Below are positions 16,919-24,922 of a stretch of DNA of 64,000 nt, piece after piece (the first letter of the stretch is position 1; every line of letters begins with the position of its first letter). Where the stretch lies: NCBI RefSeq assembly GCF_030348825.1, contig NZ_JAUCES010000005.1, forward strand, positions 2,852,001 to 2,916,000, given 5' to 3'. The notes beneath the pieces were generated by a model that saw only the letters and a program-made list of their open reading frames with translations, was not told the origin of the DNA and ran no database searches. The translations under genes were made by a program, and so were the position numbers. Source of the stretch: Fictibacillus sp. b24. Its GTDB lineage: Bacteria; Bacillota; Bacilli; Bacillales; Fictibacillaceae.

Positions 16919-17743
16919 ATGATGAAAGAATTTCTATGTACAACATGTGGAACACAATATGCTGCATCCAATTCACCATTAGAGGAGTGTGTAATTTGTA
17001 AAGAAGAACGACAATACATAAACCCAAATGGACAAGAGTGGACGACGTTAGACGACATGATCCAATCAGGCAAGTATCGAAATAAAATGGAGAATGAGCA
17101 GGACGGCCTGTTTAGCATAAAAACAGAACCAGAATTCGGTATTAGCCAGTCGGCTTTTTTTATTGAGGAAAAAGGGTTTAGACTTTTATGGGATTGTATT
17201 CCGTATCTTGATCAGGAAACGATAGAAAGAATAAATGCAAATGGTGGAATTGACGCAATTGCATTATCTCACCCGCACTATTACTCCACTCAAGTACGTT
17301 GGGCAGAGGCGTTTGATTGTCCGATCTACATACATGAAGACGATAAGGAATGGGTGCAACAGGAAAGCGACCGGATTATTTATTGGAGTGGAGAAGAAAA
17401 AACGCTAGCCTCTGGACTTGTGATTCATCGATTAGGAGGACATTATAAAGGCGGCTGCGTGCTTCATTGGGAAAATGGCGGGGCTGCTGGTATTTTGTTG
17501 ACTGGCGATGTCATTCAAGTAGTACCCGACCGAAAATGGGTGAGCTTCATGTATAGCTATCCAAATATCATCCCACTTCCTGCTAGCACAGTTGAACGAA
17601 TGGCCAATAAAGTGGGATCTCTGCAGTTCAAGGAATTATATAACGCGTTTAACCGACATGTGAAAAGTGATGCGGATCTTGTTGTTCAGCGCTCTGCGGA
17701 ACGATATATTGCGGCACTCAAAGGTGAATGGTTTACGACATAG
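16919..17743 (+). CDS. MBL-fold protein with N-terminal zinc ribbon and altered metal site
   Basis: 274 residues. Residues 1-35 hold a zinc ribbon (Cys7, Cys10, Cys24, Cys27). The rest is a metallo-beta-lactamase fold: FFIEEKGFRLLWDCIPYLDQ, then the active-site loop ALSHPHYYS (His118, His120), later LGGHYKGG and LLTGDVIQV giving the third histidine and bridging aspartate. The canonical HxHxDH is changed: Asp is Tyr122 and the last His is Ser123, so only one metal could be held in the usual way. GGAGGAGG precedes the ATG at 16919. A catalytic role is therefore uncertain; nucleic-acid or sulphur substrate classes cannot be chosen. Confidence 0.75.
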   Translation: MMKEFLCTTCGTQYAASNSPLEECVICKEERQYINPNGQEWTTLDDMIQSGKYRNKMENEQDGLFSIKTEPEFGISQSAFFIEEKGFRLLWDCIPYLDQETIERINANGGIDAIALSHPHYYSTQVRWAEAFDCPIYIHEDDKEWVQQESDRIIYWSGEEKTLASGLVIHRLGGHYKGGCVLHWENGGAAGILLTGDVIQVVPDRKWVSFMYSYPNIIPLPASTVERMANKVGSLQFKELYNAFNRHVKSDADLVVQRSAERYIAALKGEWFTT

Positions 17744-17748
17744 AAGAT

Positions 17749-17787
17749 AAAAAGGTGTCCAGTATAATCGGACACCTTCCTTATTTT
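17749..17787 (+). terminator. Terminator after the MBL-fold gene
   Basis: Arms AAGGTGTCC / GGACACCTT with a T-rich tail; just after the stop at 17743. Confidence 0.8.
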
Positions 17788-17805
17788 ATTTACAACATAT
17801 TAACT

Positions 17806-18261
17806 TCAAGCAATCACCGGCGGAAGCGTGCGGCCTGTTTCCAGTAATGTTTTCAGGTTACTTAAGATTGCGGGCCAGCCGTTGTTGAATCCTACAAACG
17901 TGTCTTCTTCCTCTACGATATCCGCTTCCATCAAATTTTCATGACGAAGAGTCAATCTAACTGTTCCGTTCATCTCTTTTAGAGTGAAAGTCGCGACGGT
18001 CGGGGTTTTACGCTCTTCCTCGTCCCATTTGTTGTTCCACGTAAAAGAAAGTTCTTTTTGCGGATCACACTTTATGATTTCTCCCCAATCGGTCACTTTG
18101 CTGCCGCGGGAATAAGTGATACGCGAACCTTCTTTCCATTCCGACTCCACCCTGCTTCCGAAAAAGTATTGTTCCGAAAGATCTCCATTTGTCAGAGCTT
18201 CCCACACTTTTTCAGGATGCGCCTCTATGTAGGTCACATACACGAACTTTAAGTCTGTCAT
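17806..18261 (-). CDS. SRPBCC (AHSA1-type) protein
   Basis: 151 residues of the START-like SRPBCC fold, AHSA1/ligand-binding group: FVYVTYIEAHPEKVWEALTN at the start, GSRITYSRGSKVTDWGEI in the middle and FVGFNNGWPAILSNLKTLLE at the end. Such proteins bind hydrophobic ligands or act as Hsp90-activator-like chaperones; in bacilli the role is unknown. It follows the DinB-family gene by 15 nt on the same strand, so the two are probably one transcript. Confidence 0.85.
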   Translation of the reverse strand: MTDLKFVYVTYIEAHPEKVWEALTNGDLSEQYFFGSRVESEWKEGSRITYSRGSKVTDWGEIIKCDPQKELSFTWNNKWDEEERKTPTVATFTLKEMNGTVRLTLRHENLMEADIVEEEDTFVGFNNGWPAILSNLKTLLETGRTLPPVIA

Positions 18262-18276
18262 GAACAGTTCCTCCTT

Positions 18277-18762
18277 TTAATGTACACCTTTTTCTGGATC
18301 CCAGTTTCCTTGCGATTTTCTGATTTCTACGATTTGTCCGATATGGTAAGCATTGTGGATGTTGATGTTCGCGAGCACTGAGTACCACGGGTCATGTCGG
18401 TCTTCATGAGCTGAGCGCTCAAAGATTTCCTCATCCGCTTCTTTCAGCGCCTCCGTCCAATGAGTTAAAACAGCAAACAGCTCATTTTTTGCTGCATCCC
18501 AATTTTCTTTGTTTTCATTTCGAAATGTTTCATCATTGCTTTCAATTTTTCGAGTTACTGTCTTTCCTTGAAAACGTTGCAAATAGCGTTCGTTCCAAAA
18601 GATTAAGTGGTTGACGATTTCCCATATGGAGTTGCTGTCACCTGATTTTCCTTTTGCCTGTTCAGCCGTTAATCCGTCAAGCGCGCGATCAATCGGTACA
18701 AACCAGTTCGGTTCATTGTGATTGGCGGACATTTGTATCAATAAAATTGTTTTTTGGTCCAC
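18277..18762 (-). CDS. DinB-family (YfiT-like) putative metal-dependent protein
   Basis: 161 residues, four-helix bundle of the DinB superfamily. Metal-ligand histidines fit in SIWEIVNHLIFWNERYL and in NIHNAYHIGQIVEI. Members often act as thiol S-transferases (bacillithiol type) or are uncharacterised. The start is GTG 18762 with AGGAGG upstream. Probably first gene of a two-gene operon with the SRPBCC protein. Confidence 0.8.
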   Translation of the reverse strand: MDQKTILLIQMSANHNEPNWFVPIDRALDGLTAEQAKGKSGDSNSIWEIVNHLIFWNERYLQRFQGKTVTRKIESNDETFRNENKENWDAAKNELFAVLTHWTEALKEADEEIFERSAHEDRHDPWYSVLANINIHNAYHIGQIVEIRKSQGNWDPEKGVH

Positions 18763-18837
18763 GAAAAAAACCTCCTGCACAGAAATGTGTACGAACAAAC
18801 ATTCTGCACCAAGAGGGTCAATTCCTTTTATTACTTT

Positions 18838-19851
18838 TTAAATTTCTTGTTTTAAGCCGAGTTCTGAAAGCTGAACCCTGCGACCTTCTGAACTTGAGAT
18901 TGCCGCTGCTTCATTAATCGCGGTCAAATGTACGATATCATCCGTTGTAATGGCAGGCTTCTTACCAGTTTCAATGGCCTGAACCCACTGCTCCATGCTT
19001 GATGATATCGGATTCGGCAGATCTGGTGTCAACCACTCATCATTGCCAAGATGTTTACTCTTAATACGTACATCTTGCCATTCCACCATCAATGTTCCTT
19101 CTGTTCCGTACAGTTCGAGCTGCTGCGGACTTCCGAATGATAAGAATCCGGTCTCAATCACACCCATCGCACCTGATTCGTACTCGACCATCACGACAGC
19201 GTTGTCATCCACTCCAAGGTTATAGAATTCGTTCAATTTTCCGCTTACCGCTTTTACTTTTCCGCCTAAACGGTTTGTTAAGTAGATCGGATGCGCGCCA
19301 AGGTCGATCAACGCTCCTCCGCCACACTCTTCTTTGTTATAAAAATGCTGTGGAAGCCATCCTTTTGGGTTCTCTTCAGATGGCACCGATCCGTTATGCG
19401 CCACACGGCATCTGATATATGTAATGTCTCCGAGCAATCCTTTGTCCACAGCTTCTTGTGCGTAAAGATAAAAGCTTTCTGTCAGCCTAGGAAGGTTCAC
19501 CATAAGCTGTACGTTGTTTTTTTCCACCGCTTCTATAATTTCTTCGCACTCTTTTACCGTGAAGGCGAGTACTTTTTCCGTAAAAATATGTTTGCCGTGG
19601 TTCGCCGCAGCGATGATTACGTCCTTGTGGCGGTTCGTTGCTGTTGTCACGATTACGCCATCAATGTTTGGATCATCGAGCACTTTATTTAGATCAGCTT
19701 CATAAGAAACACCTAACTCTTCCGCCCACTGTGTTCCGCGCTCTTCGTTCTCGTCCCACACTGTTTTGATAGATATCGCTTCATTTTCCGTCGCCTCGCG
19801 TGCATAATCAACCGCATGCACGTGCCACTTACTGAGTAGAGCTACATTCAT
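18838..19851 (-). CDS. Gfo/Idh/MocA-family oxidoreductase
   Basis: 337 residues, NAD(P)-dependent dehydrogenase of sugars or inositol-like substrates. The N-terminal Rossmann half begins MNVALLSKWHVHAVDYAREA; the conserved lysine motif appears as HIFTEKVLAFTVKECEEI (canonical EKP is EKV here). The C-terminal half carries GGGALIDLGAHPIYLTNRLG, the GA(H) catalytic motif. The N-terminus lacks the standard GxGxxG, as GLSKWHVH replaces it. AGGAG lies 10 nt before ATG 19851. Substrate unknown. Monocistronic. Confidence 0.85.
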   Translation of the reverse strand: MNVALLSKWHVHAVDYAREATENEAISIKTVWDENEERGTQWAEELGVSYEADLNKVLDDPNIDGVIVTTATNRHKDVIIAAANHGKHIFTEKVLAFTVKECEEIIEAVEKNNVQLMVNLPRLTESFYLYAQEAVDKGLLGDITYIRCRVAHNGSVPSEENPKGWLPQHFYNKEECGGGALIDLGAHPIYLTNRLGGKVKAVSGKLNEFYNLGVDDNAVVMVEYESGAMGVIETGFLSFGSPQQLELYGTEGTLMVEWQDVRIKSKHLGNDEWLTPDLPNPISSSMEQWVQAIETGKKPAITTDDIVHLTAINEAAAISSSEGRRVQLSELGLKQEI

Positions 19852-19947
19852 TTTGTCATCACTCCTCAAGCTAGATTTACCTTCATTATACATAAGTGAA
19901 GGTGGAAGTTTTATCTTTTTGCTGACTTCAAGTCTAGATAGACCCGT

Positions 19948-20826
19948 CTAAACAGATTTTGTTGTATTAACGGTGATTTCCATCCTTTTTTGAAGTTCGC
20001 CAACGAACTCCCCTGCTTTATCCATATAGATCAGCGCTTTGTTAATCTCTTGTTTTTGTCCAAAATAACCACGGGCATGTATAGGTTTCTTAAACACAAT
20101 TTCGTATTTCAATTCATCACTTATTCCAAAAATAATCGTTAGGATTCTAGGAAAAGCCGTCGCATGAAAGACTTTCTTTTCATTGATGATGCCCCCGCTT
20201 TTGTTATATTTGATCGAGGCAGTCTGTATGTAATCAATTTCGTTCACATCAAATTGGAGAGATCGTCTCGCACCTATTCTCATCACAACTTGTTCCTTGA
20301 TTATTCGAAACGGCGTATTTCTCAATAAGTTATAATCGCCAAGCATGTAAATCACACTGTAAATATGTAAGAGAAGCATGATGAGTGCGATTTCAGGTTC
20401 TTCTTTTTTGAGGTAAATATGAAACACGATCATCTCGATAATTTGTTCGTGGATTAACGCTAAGAATAGGTAAAAATAGCTGGTGTTTTTATGATAAGGA
20501 TAAACAAGTTTTTGGGTTGCAACTCTATTTTTTAATCTCCATCTAAAGAACGCATGGAAAAGGATGTTCCATTCTTTTTGGAAAAGTAAGATAAACGGAT
20601 TTCTATCGATCCTACCTTTTCTATACATAATAAATAGAGCAATAAATAAACTTTCAAACAAAACTACTACTATGACCATAGAGATAAATAACTGGCGGTC
20701 TATAACTATCACTTCCTCTTCTCTCAAACCAATTGTAAATGAGTAGAAATGGTTGAAAAGGAAGAATGTGGTTTTTTCATAAATTTGTAACATTAATATG
20801 TCATATTTGTTAATTTTAAACATCAT
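19948..20826 (-). CDS. Membrane protein with C-terminal soluble domain, unknown
   Basis: Up to 292 residues; not recognised. Hydrophobic segments are ISMVIVVVLFESLFIALFIM and a pair between residues about 110 and 165 (FYLFLALIHEQIIEMIVFHI, IALIMLLLHIYSVIYMLGDY). The last 110 residues are soluble and beta-rich (FDVNEIDYIQTASIKYNKSG), with the feel of a PH-like bacterial domain. The start is uncertain: the ATG pair at 20826 lacks a clear ribosome site, while AGAGAAGAGG lies inside the frame near codon 37, and a shorter form from there would start on a weak codon. Coordinates give the longest form. Confidence 0.55.
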   Translation of the reverse strand: MMFKINKYDILMLQIYEKTTFFLFNHFYSFTIGLREEEVIVIDRQLFISMVIVVVLFESLFIALFIMYRKGRIDRNPFILLFQKEWNILFHAFFRWRLKNRVATQKLVYPYHKNTSYFYLFLALIHEQIIEMIVFHIYLKKEEPEIALIMLLLHIYSVIYMLGDYNLLRNTPFRIIKEQVVMRIGARRSLQFDVNEIDYIQTASIKYNKSGGIINEKKVFHATAFPRILTIIFGISDELKYEIVFKKPIHARGYFGQKQEINKALIYMDKAGEFVGELQKRMEITVNTTKSV

Positions 20827-20844
20827 TGTAGGCGAGAATCTTGC

Positions 20845-20945
20845 TAACGTGAAATTATGGCTGCTAACGTGAAATTATTTAAAATAACGTGAATATATTG
20901 CTTGTTAACGTGAATAAAAGTGAATTAACGTGAAATTAATTTTAT
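20845..20945. repeat. Tract R5: five TAACGTGAAATTATT units, 20-nt period
   Basis: Units start at 20845, 20865, 20885, 20906 and 20926 (steps 20, 20, 21, 20). Consensus TAACGTGAAWWTATT differs from tract R1 at a single position (GTGG against GTGA). It lies in the 315-nt gap between minus-strand genes; the rest of the gap holds a hairpin (GTGTCC/GGACAC near 20960) and a terminator. Confidence 0.85.
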
Positions 20946-21085
20946 TTGTGGTGAGTGTGTCCTTTTTAAAAGGACACATCCCGTTTTTGTTTCTCTCAAG
21001 CTTACACAACTTCCAAAACAAGTTCTCCTCCCACTTAAGATGGAGCAAACAAGTCATTTTACGCTCCTCATCCGCACATCATAAC

Positions 21086-21133
21086 AAAAAAAGCCAGCCT
21101 CAAAGGACAAAATCATCCTTTAAAGCCGGTCAA
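21086..21133 (-). terminator. Terminator after the YpfJ-like metalloprotease gene
   Basis: Long imperfect hairpin GGCTTTAAAGGA / TCCTTTGAGGCTGG with T7 on the minus-strand exit side. Confidence 0.8.
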
Positions 21134-21141
21134 AACGTTAT

Positions 21142-21981
21142 TTATAGCTCCTTTGCCTTAAATGTGTCTCCACCTTTTATCGTTCCGTTCTCGAATCCTT
21201 TGTAAAACCAACGCTGCCGCTGTTCGGATGTTCCGTGGGTGAAGCTCTCTGGCACGACATATCCTTGCGATTTTTTCTGAAGGGTGTCATCACCAACTCC
21301 ACTCGCGGCGTTGAGTGCTTCCTCCAGATCGCCTTTTTCCAATACGTTCATATCCTGAGCATGCTTCGCCCAAACTCCCGCATAATAATCGGCTTGGAGC
21401 TCAAACTTCACTTGATACTTGTTGTACTCGGTCTCACTTAACTTGGAGCGGAGTTTGTTAATCTCTTCTGTTTTCCCTAAAAGCGTTTGAACGTGGTGCC
21501 CCACTTCATGCGCAATCACATATGCCATGGCAAAATCGCCAGGTGCATCGAACTTGTCCTGAAGTTCCTGATAAAAACTCAAATCTATGTACAGCTTCTG
21601 ATCACCTGGACAATAGAACGGACCGACTGACGAACCCGCTGTTCCGCATGCAGACTGAACACTTCCTGAATACAAAACGAGCTTCGGTTCTTTGTAAGTC
21701 AACCCTTGATCCTGAAAAATCTCCGTCCATACGTCTTCCGTATCGGCTAAAACAACAGAAACAAACTCTGCATCTTCTTTCTCTTTTTCTGTTTCCTCGT
21801 AAGGAGCTGATTGCTCTTGCTCACCCATGCCTCCGATCAGATCGCCGGGATTTCCGCCCAACAGCGTTACAATCAAAACGATAATCAAACCGCCAAGGCC
21901 GCCTCCAACAGCAAGACCTTTTCCGCCCATTCCTCTTCGATCTTCCACGTTCGTACTTCCACGTCTGCCGCGCCACTTCAT
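21142..21981 (-). CDS. YpfJ-like neutral zinc metallopeptidase
   Basis: 279 residues, putative zinc peptidase of the YpfJ (KPN_02809) family. A short basic N-terminus is followed by a transmembrane helix with Gly-rich start (GLAVGGGLGGLIIVLIVTLL), so the catalytic domain lies outside. The zinc motif is HEVGHHVQTLLG. Family landmarks CGTAGSSVGPFYCPGDQKLY (paired Cys) and FELQADYYAGVWAKHAQ (third ligand region) are present. ATG 21981 follows GAGGAGG. The physiological substrate is unknown in any species I recall. Confidence 0.9.
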   Translation of the reverse strand: MKWRGRRGSTNVEDRRGMGGKGLAVGGGLGGLIIVLIVTLLGGNPGDLIGGMGEQEQSAPYEETEKEKEDAEFVSVVLADTEDVWTEIFQDQGLTYKEPKLVLYSGSVQSACGTAGSSVGPFYCPGDQKLYIDLSFYQELQDKFDAPGDFAMAYVIAHEVGHHVQTLLGKTEEINKLRSKLSETEYNKYQVKFELQADYYAGVWAKHAQDMNVLEKGDLEEALNAASGVGDDTLQKKSQGYVVPESFTHGTSEQRQRWFYKGFENGTIKGGDTFKAKEL

Positions 21982-22066
21982 ATCCGTATCCTCCTCAGGT
22001 AACATGCATCAACATTTTTAATTACTTGTATACCCTAAGTTCATATGAAATAGCCCAGTGTTTGCT

Positions 22067-22097
22067 AAAAAAAGCGCATACCACTCTGGGTATGCGC
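22067..22097 (-). terminator. Terminator of the rhodanese pair
   Basis: Perfect arms GCGCATACC / GGTATGCGC with A and T runs; 11 nt beyond the rhodanese stop. Confidence 0.85.
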
Positions 22098-22107
22098 CGT
22101 AAAAAAA

Positions 22108-22407
22108 TTATTCAGTCTTTCCTTCATATGAATCCATTCCGCCTGCCATATTGATTACTTTAAATCCATGGCTATCAAGAAGCTGGCACGCACGTCCGCT
22201 TCTTCCACCCGAACGGCACACCATAACATATTCCTTTGACTTGTTTAACTCGTGCAAACGGAATTCCAATAATCCGAGTGGAATATGTGTAACACCAGGA
22301 ATTTTTCTTTCTTTCACTTCATCCACTTCACGTACGTCGATGATATTTAACGCTTGTCCTTCATTTAACTTTGTTTCTACTTCTTTTACTGAAAACTGCT
22401 TCAACAT
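22108..22407 (-). CDS. Single-domain rhodanese, cytoplasmic
   Basis: 99 residues, sulphurtransferase. The active-site loop is YVMVCRSGGRSGRACQLL with the catalytic cysteine in CRSGGRS. The start contains the fold's VKEVETKLNEGQALNIIDVR entry strand. ATG 22407 is preceded by AAGGAGG. It is the second gene of a pair with a membrane-anchored rhodanese, 13 nt apart. Both lie behind a palindromic operator, see 22824. In sulphide-stress operons such proteins carry persulphide sulphur from quinone reductases. Confidence 0.9.
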   Translation of the reverse strand: MLKQFSVKEVETKLNEGQALNIIDVREVDEVKERKIPGVTHIPLGLLEFRLHELNKSKEYVMVCRSGGRSGRACQLLDSHGFKVINMAGGMDSYEGKTE

Positions 22408-22420
22408 CATTTCCTCCTTT

Positions 22421-22780
22421 TTAATTCCAGGCACTGACTCCTCCTTTTACGTTCGTTACTTTTGTAAATCCTGATTTCAAAAGAACCTTACTTGCTTTTT
22501 GGCTTCGCATGCCGCTTTGACAGATCACAATCACTTCTTTATCTTTTGATAGCTTATCCGTTTTTTTAGAAAGCTGGTGAAGCGGAATGTTTTTAAATCC
22601 AGGAATGTGGTAACCGTTAAACTCTCCTTGGGTACGGACATCAATAAACTGTTTTTTCTTGTCTTTTAGTTCTTTTTTTAATTCTTGCGTCGAGATGTTT
22701 TTCACACCTTTAGTCGGCATAAAGCGCTGTACAATAAACAATAGTATAAGAGCAAAAAGAATATAATTAAGGTATTCCAT
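22421..22780 (-). CDS. Membrane-anchored rhodanese
   Basis: 119 residues. One N-terminal transmembrane helix (YLNYILFALILLFIVQRF) is followed by a rhodanese domain with active loop VIVICQSGMRSQKASKVL. The orientation of the helix suggests a cytoplasmic catalytic domain. GGAAGG precedes the ATG at 22780. First gene of the two-gene unit. A strong sigma-A promoter with an embedded palindrome lies upstream. Homologous YqhL/YrkF/YibN-type rhodaneses are common in bacilli. Confidence 0.88.
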   Translation of the reverse strand: MEYLNYILFALILLFIVQRFMPTKGVKNISTQELKKELKDKKKQFIDVRTQGEFNGYHIPGFKNIPLHQLSKKTDKLSKDKEVIVICQSGMRSQKASKVLLKSGFTKVTNVKGGVSAWN

Positions 22781-22821
22781 TGTTTTCACCTTCCTATGCA
22801 TGATTAACTTCTAAGACTTAT

Positions 22822-22848
22822 ATTATACCCTATGGGGTATATTGTCAA
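22822..22848 (-). promoter_or_regulatory. Promoter of the rhodanese pair with embedded CsoR/CstR-like palindrome
   Basis: Minus-strand TTGACA (22843-22848) and TATAAT (22822-22827), 15 nt apart. Between them sits TATACCC-TA-TGGGGTATA (22824-22841), an almost perfect palindrome of the type bound by CsoR and CstR repressors. CstR controls rhodanese-containing operons in response to persulphide in staphylococci. Confidence 0.65.
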
Positions 22849-22879
22849 CCTGAATAAAAGGACTATGGCATCAGTCCTC

Positions 22880-23374
22880 TTAAATCATTTTATAGTACAA
22901 GACCGTTGTATCTATGCCGCCTTCTGCATTCTGTGCAAAACTCGGGATACGTCCAGCTTCCTTATAGCCAAGGGACTGATAAAGAAAATTAGAGGGGTCC
23001 CCTTCTCTTGTGTCTAAAATCAGCAGCGATCGTCCTTCTTGTTTCGCTCTTTTTTCCGCATGCAGCATGAGCTGTTTTGCCATTCCTTTTTGTCTGAACG
23101 AAGGATGTGTCATAAGCTTAGCAATTTCCGCACGATGTGTTCCGTTTGGTTTTGTGCATAAGTGAAGCTGGAGGGTTGCAGCAATCTTCTCATCAACTTT
23201 TGCAATCCACAAGAACACGTCAGGTTTAACACAGCTTTCCCAAAATGAGTCAGCATCCGCTTTTGTAAGAGGCGGCAAAAACCCGATGGAAGCTCCTTCA
23301 CCAACTACATTTATTAAAAGATCAGAAAGCTCGTCTATACTCTCATCAACATTGTACAATTCTATGATTTCCAT
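22880..23374 (-). CDS. GNAT N-acetyltransferase
   Basis: 164 residues, GCN5-related N-acetyltransferase. The acetyl-CoA loop is HPSFRQKGMAKQLMLHAEKR (motif Q/RxxGxG/A, here RQKGMA). AEIAKLMTHPSF precedes it, and LYQSLGYKEAGRIPSF is the typical C-terminal strand. The ATG at 23374 has AGGAG 9 nt upstream. The substrate is unknown. Stand-alone between the rhodaneses and bioY. Confidence 0.85.
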   Translation of the reverse strand: MEIIELYNVDESIDELSDLLINVVGEGASIGFLPPLTKADADSFWESCVKPDVFLWIAKVDEKIAATLQLHLCTKPNGTHRAEIAKLMTHPSFRQKGMAKQLMLHAEKRAKQEGRSLLILDTREGDPSNFLYQSLGYKEAGRIPSFAQNAEGGIDTTVLYYKMI

Positions 23375-23487
23375 CCCTATTAACTCCTTCATTTCTCTGT
23401 GTTGTTTTATCCATTTTAATACGCAAATTTAGATACTAAAAGAGTAAACAGTGGTTTTTATATAAAAACTAGAAAATTGTTACGTAA

Positions 23488-23536
23488 TAAAAAGAGGCCA
23501 GCACTCAAGAAATTTCTTTCTCAAGTGAGCCTCCCG
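23488..23536 (-). terminator. Terminator after bioY
   Basis: Long imperfect stem AGGCTCACTTGAGAAAG / TCTTGAGTGCTGGCCTC with T5 on the minus side. Confidence 0.75.
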
Positions 23537-23539
23537 TTT

Positions 23540-24112
23540 TTACGCTGCTTTTTCAACACGAAACGTTCCTTTAAGCGCTACTTTCAGTTTGGGTATTAGA
23601 GCAAATGATAAAATCGCCACTCCAATATCAATCGGAAGATAAGCTGCCATCCACCCCCACGCTACAAGATAACTAAATCCATCAGGTGTTTCCGCCCAAT
23701 ACTTGAAAGCTGCAAACATTAGGTTCGTTCCGATCATGTAATTTAAAAATAAGCTGAGTAAAGCCGCTGTTAAGTAAGAAGTTTTTGACGCATGCACTTT
23801 GTCACCTACTAGCTTGCCCGTTACATAGGCGACGGCAATGAACGATAGAATAAAACCAAATGTGGGACTTAAAAGCTGAGCAGGTCCTCCTTTAAACTGT
23901 GCAAAGACAGGGGCACCCACAAGACCAATTAACATATACGTTACCATTGAGACTGCACCTAATCGGCTGCCTAAAATTCCACCTGCTAATATAGCAAACA
24001 ACAACTGTAACGTTACTGGAACTCCCCCGATCGTTAGAAAAGGAGACACGTTTGCCCCAACCGCCATGAGCGCTGCAAACAGAGCACAGATCATCATATT
24101 CTTCGTTTTCAT
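23540..24112 (-). CDS. bioY: Biotin transporter BioY (ECF S-component)
   Basis: 190 residues, six-helix biotin-binding S component of an energy-coupling factor transporter. Landmarks are the first helix MMICALFAALMAVGANVSPF, GGVPVTLQLLFAILAGGILG, then GAPVFAQFKGGPAQLLSPTF (BioY signature GGxxxLxxPT) and GYLVAWGWMAAYLPIDIGVA-like end (SYLVAWGWMAAYLPIDIGVA). AGGAGG lies 7 nt before ATG 24112. It reads away from bioDA across a BirA box, so it should be repressed when biotin is ample. Confidence 0.93.
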   Translation of the reverse strand: MKTKNMMICALFAALMAVGANVSPFLTIGGVPVTLQLLFAILAGGILGSRLGAVSMVTYMLIGLVGAPVFAQFKGGPAQLLSPTFGFILSFIAVAYVTGKLVGDKVHASKTSYLTAALLSLFLNYMIGTNLMFAAFKYWAETPDGFSYLVAWGWMAAYLPIDIGVAILSFALIPKLKVALKGTFRVEKAA

Positions 24113-24166
24113 AAGGTTACCTCCTAAAAAATGAATAAAAAGTTCGTTGAATAACATTTTCGCATA

Positions 24167-24195
24167 TGTTAACTTAAATGTAAATTAGGTTTACA
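24167..24195. promoter_or_regulatory. BirA operator between bioY and bioDA
   Basis: TGTTAAC (24167-24173), 15 nt, GTTTACA (24189-24195) matches the BirA box of Bacillales (TGTWAAC-N15-GTTWACA). The site lies in the 105-nt divergent gap. A TATAAT follows at 24196 on the plus strand, but its start point would fall in the bioD ribosome site. Confidence 0.8.
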
Positions 24196-24217
24196 TATAA
24201 TTTAGAGGTGGTTAACA

Positions 24218-24922
24218 ATGGCTGGTTATTTTATTACAGGAACAGATACTGACGTTGGAAAAACGGTTGTTACGAGTTTGATGGTCTCTTATTTTAAAAA
24301 TAAAGGCGTAGATGTTTTTCCATATAAGCCGATCCAAAGCGGTGGTGTTTTGGAAAATGGAGCGCTCGTTTCGCCCGATGTCCAGATGTATAAAAGAGCT
24401 CTGCCGCAGCTCAATCTGGCGCAAGCATGTACATATGTTTTAAAGAAGGCGAGCTCTCCACACCTTGCCGCAGAAGAAGAGAATGTAAAATTCGATCTCG
24501 GAAGCATACAAAGGCACGTTGCCTCTCTCAGAAGAGATCACGAGATGGTGTTGGTTGAAGGCGCAGGAGGAGTGATCGTTCCGATTCAGGATGATTATTG
24601 CATGATTGACCTGATGAAAGATCTGCAACTTCCTGTGATACTCGTTGGCCGTGCGGGTCTCGGCACGATTAATCATACTGTGTTATCCATTAAGGCTTTG
24701 CAGGCAGCTGACATACCAATTGAAGGTGTCATTTTAAACAGCATACATAGCGAAGACGAAACGATTGAAAAAGATAACATCCACGTGATCCAGCGATTAA
24801 CTGGTGTACCAGTACTCGGCATCGTACCACCTCTGCATGATTTAAAGATTGCTTTTCAAGAACCAAGCACGACACAATCACTATTTGCACCATTACTTAA
24901 AAAGGAGAATCTAATACGATGA
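24218..24922 (+). CDS. bioD: Dethiobiotin synthetase
   Basis: 234 residues, ATP-dependent carboxylation and ring closure of 7,8-diaminopelargonate to dethiobiotin. The P-loop is [12 protein letters not shown] (residues 8-15 region), the second motif KPIQSGG follows, and [20 protein letters not shown] carries the substrate-binding loop. AGAGGTGG stands before the ATG. Its stop overlaps the bioA start by 4 nt (ATGA), giving translational coupling. Under BirA control by the box upstream. Confidence 0.95.
   Translation: MAGYFITGTDTDVGKTVVTSLMVSYFKNKGVDVFPYKPIQSGGVLENGALVSPDVQMYKRALPQLNLAQACTYVLKKASSPHLAAEEENVKFDLGSIQRHVASLRRDHEMVLVEGAGGVIVPIQDDYCMIDLMKDLQLPVILVGRAGLGTINHTVLSIKALQAADIPIEGVILNSIHSEDETIEKDNIHVIQRLTGVPVLGIVPPLHDLKIAFQEPSTTQSLFAPLLKKENLIR

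Noticed and set aside
20930-21205. 91-codon plus-strand frame
   Set aside because: Starts in repeat R5, passes through two hairpins and the end of the metalloprotease gene; low-complexity basic composition.
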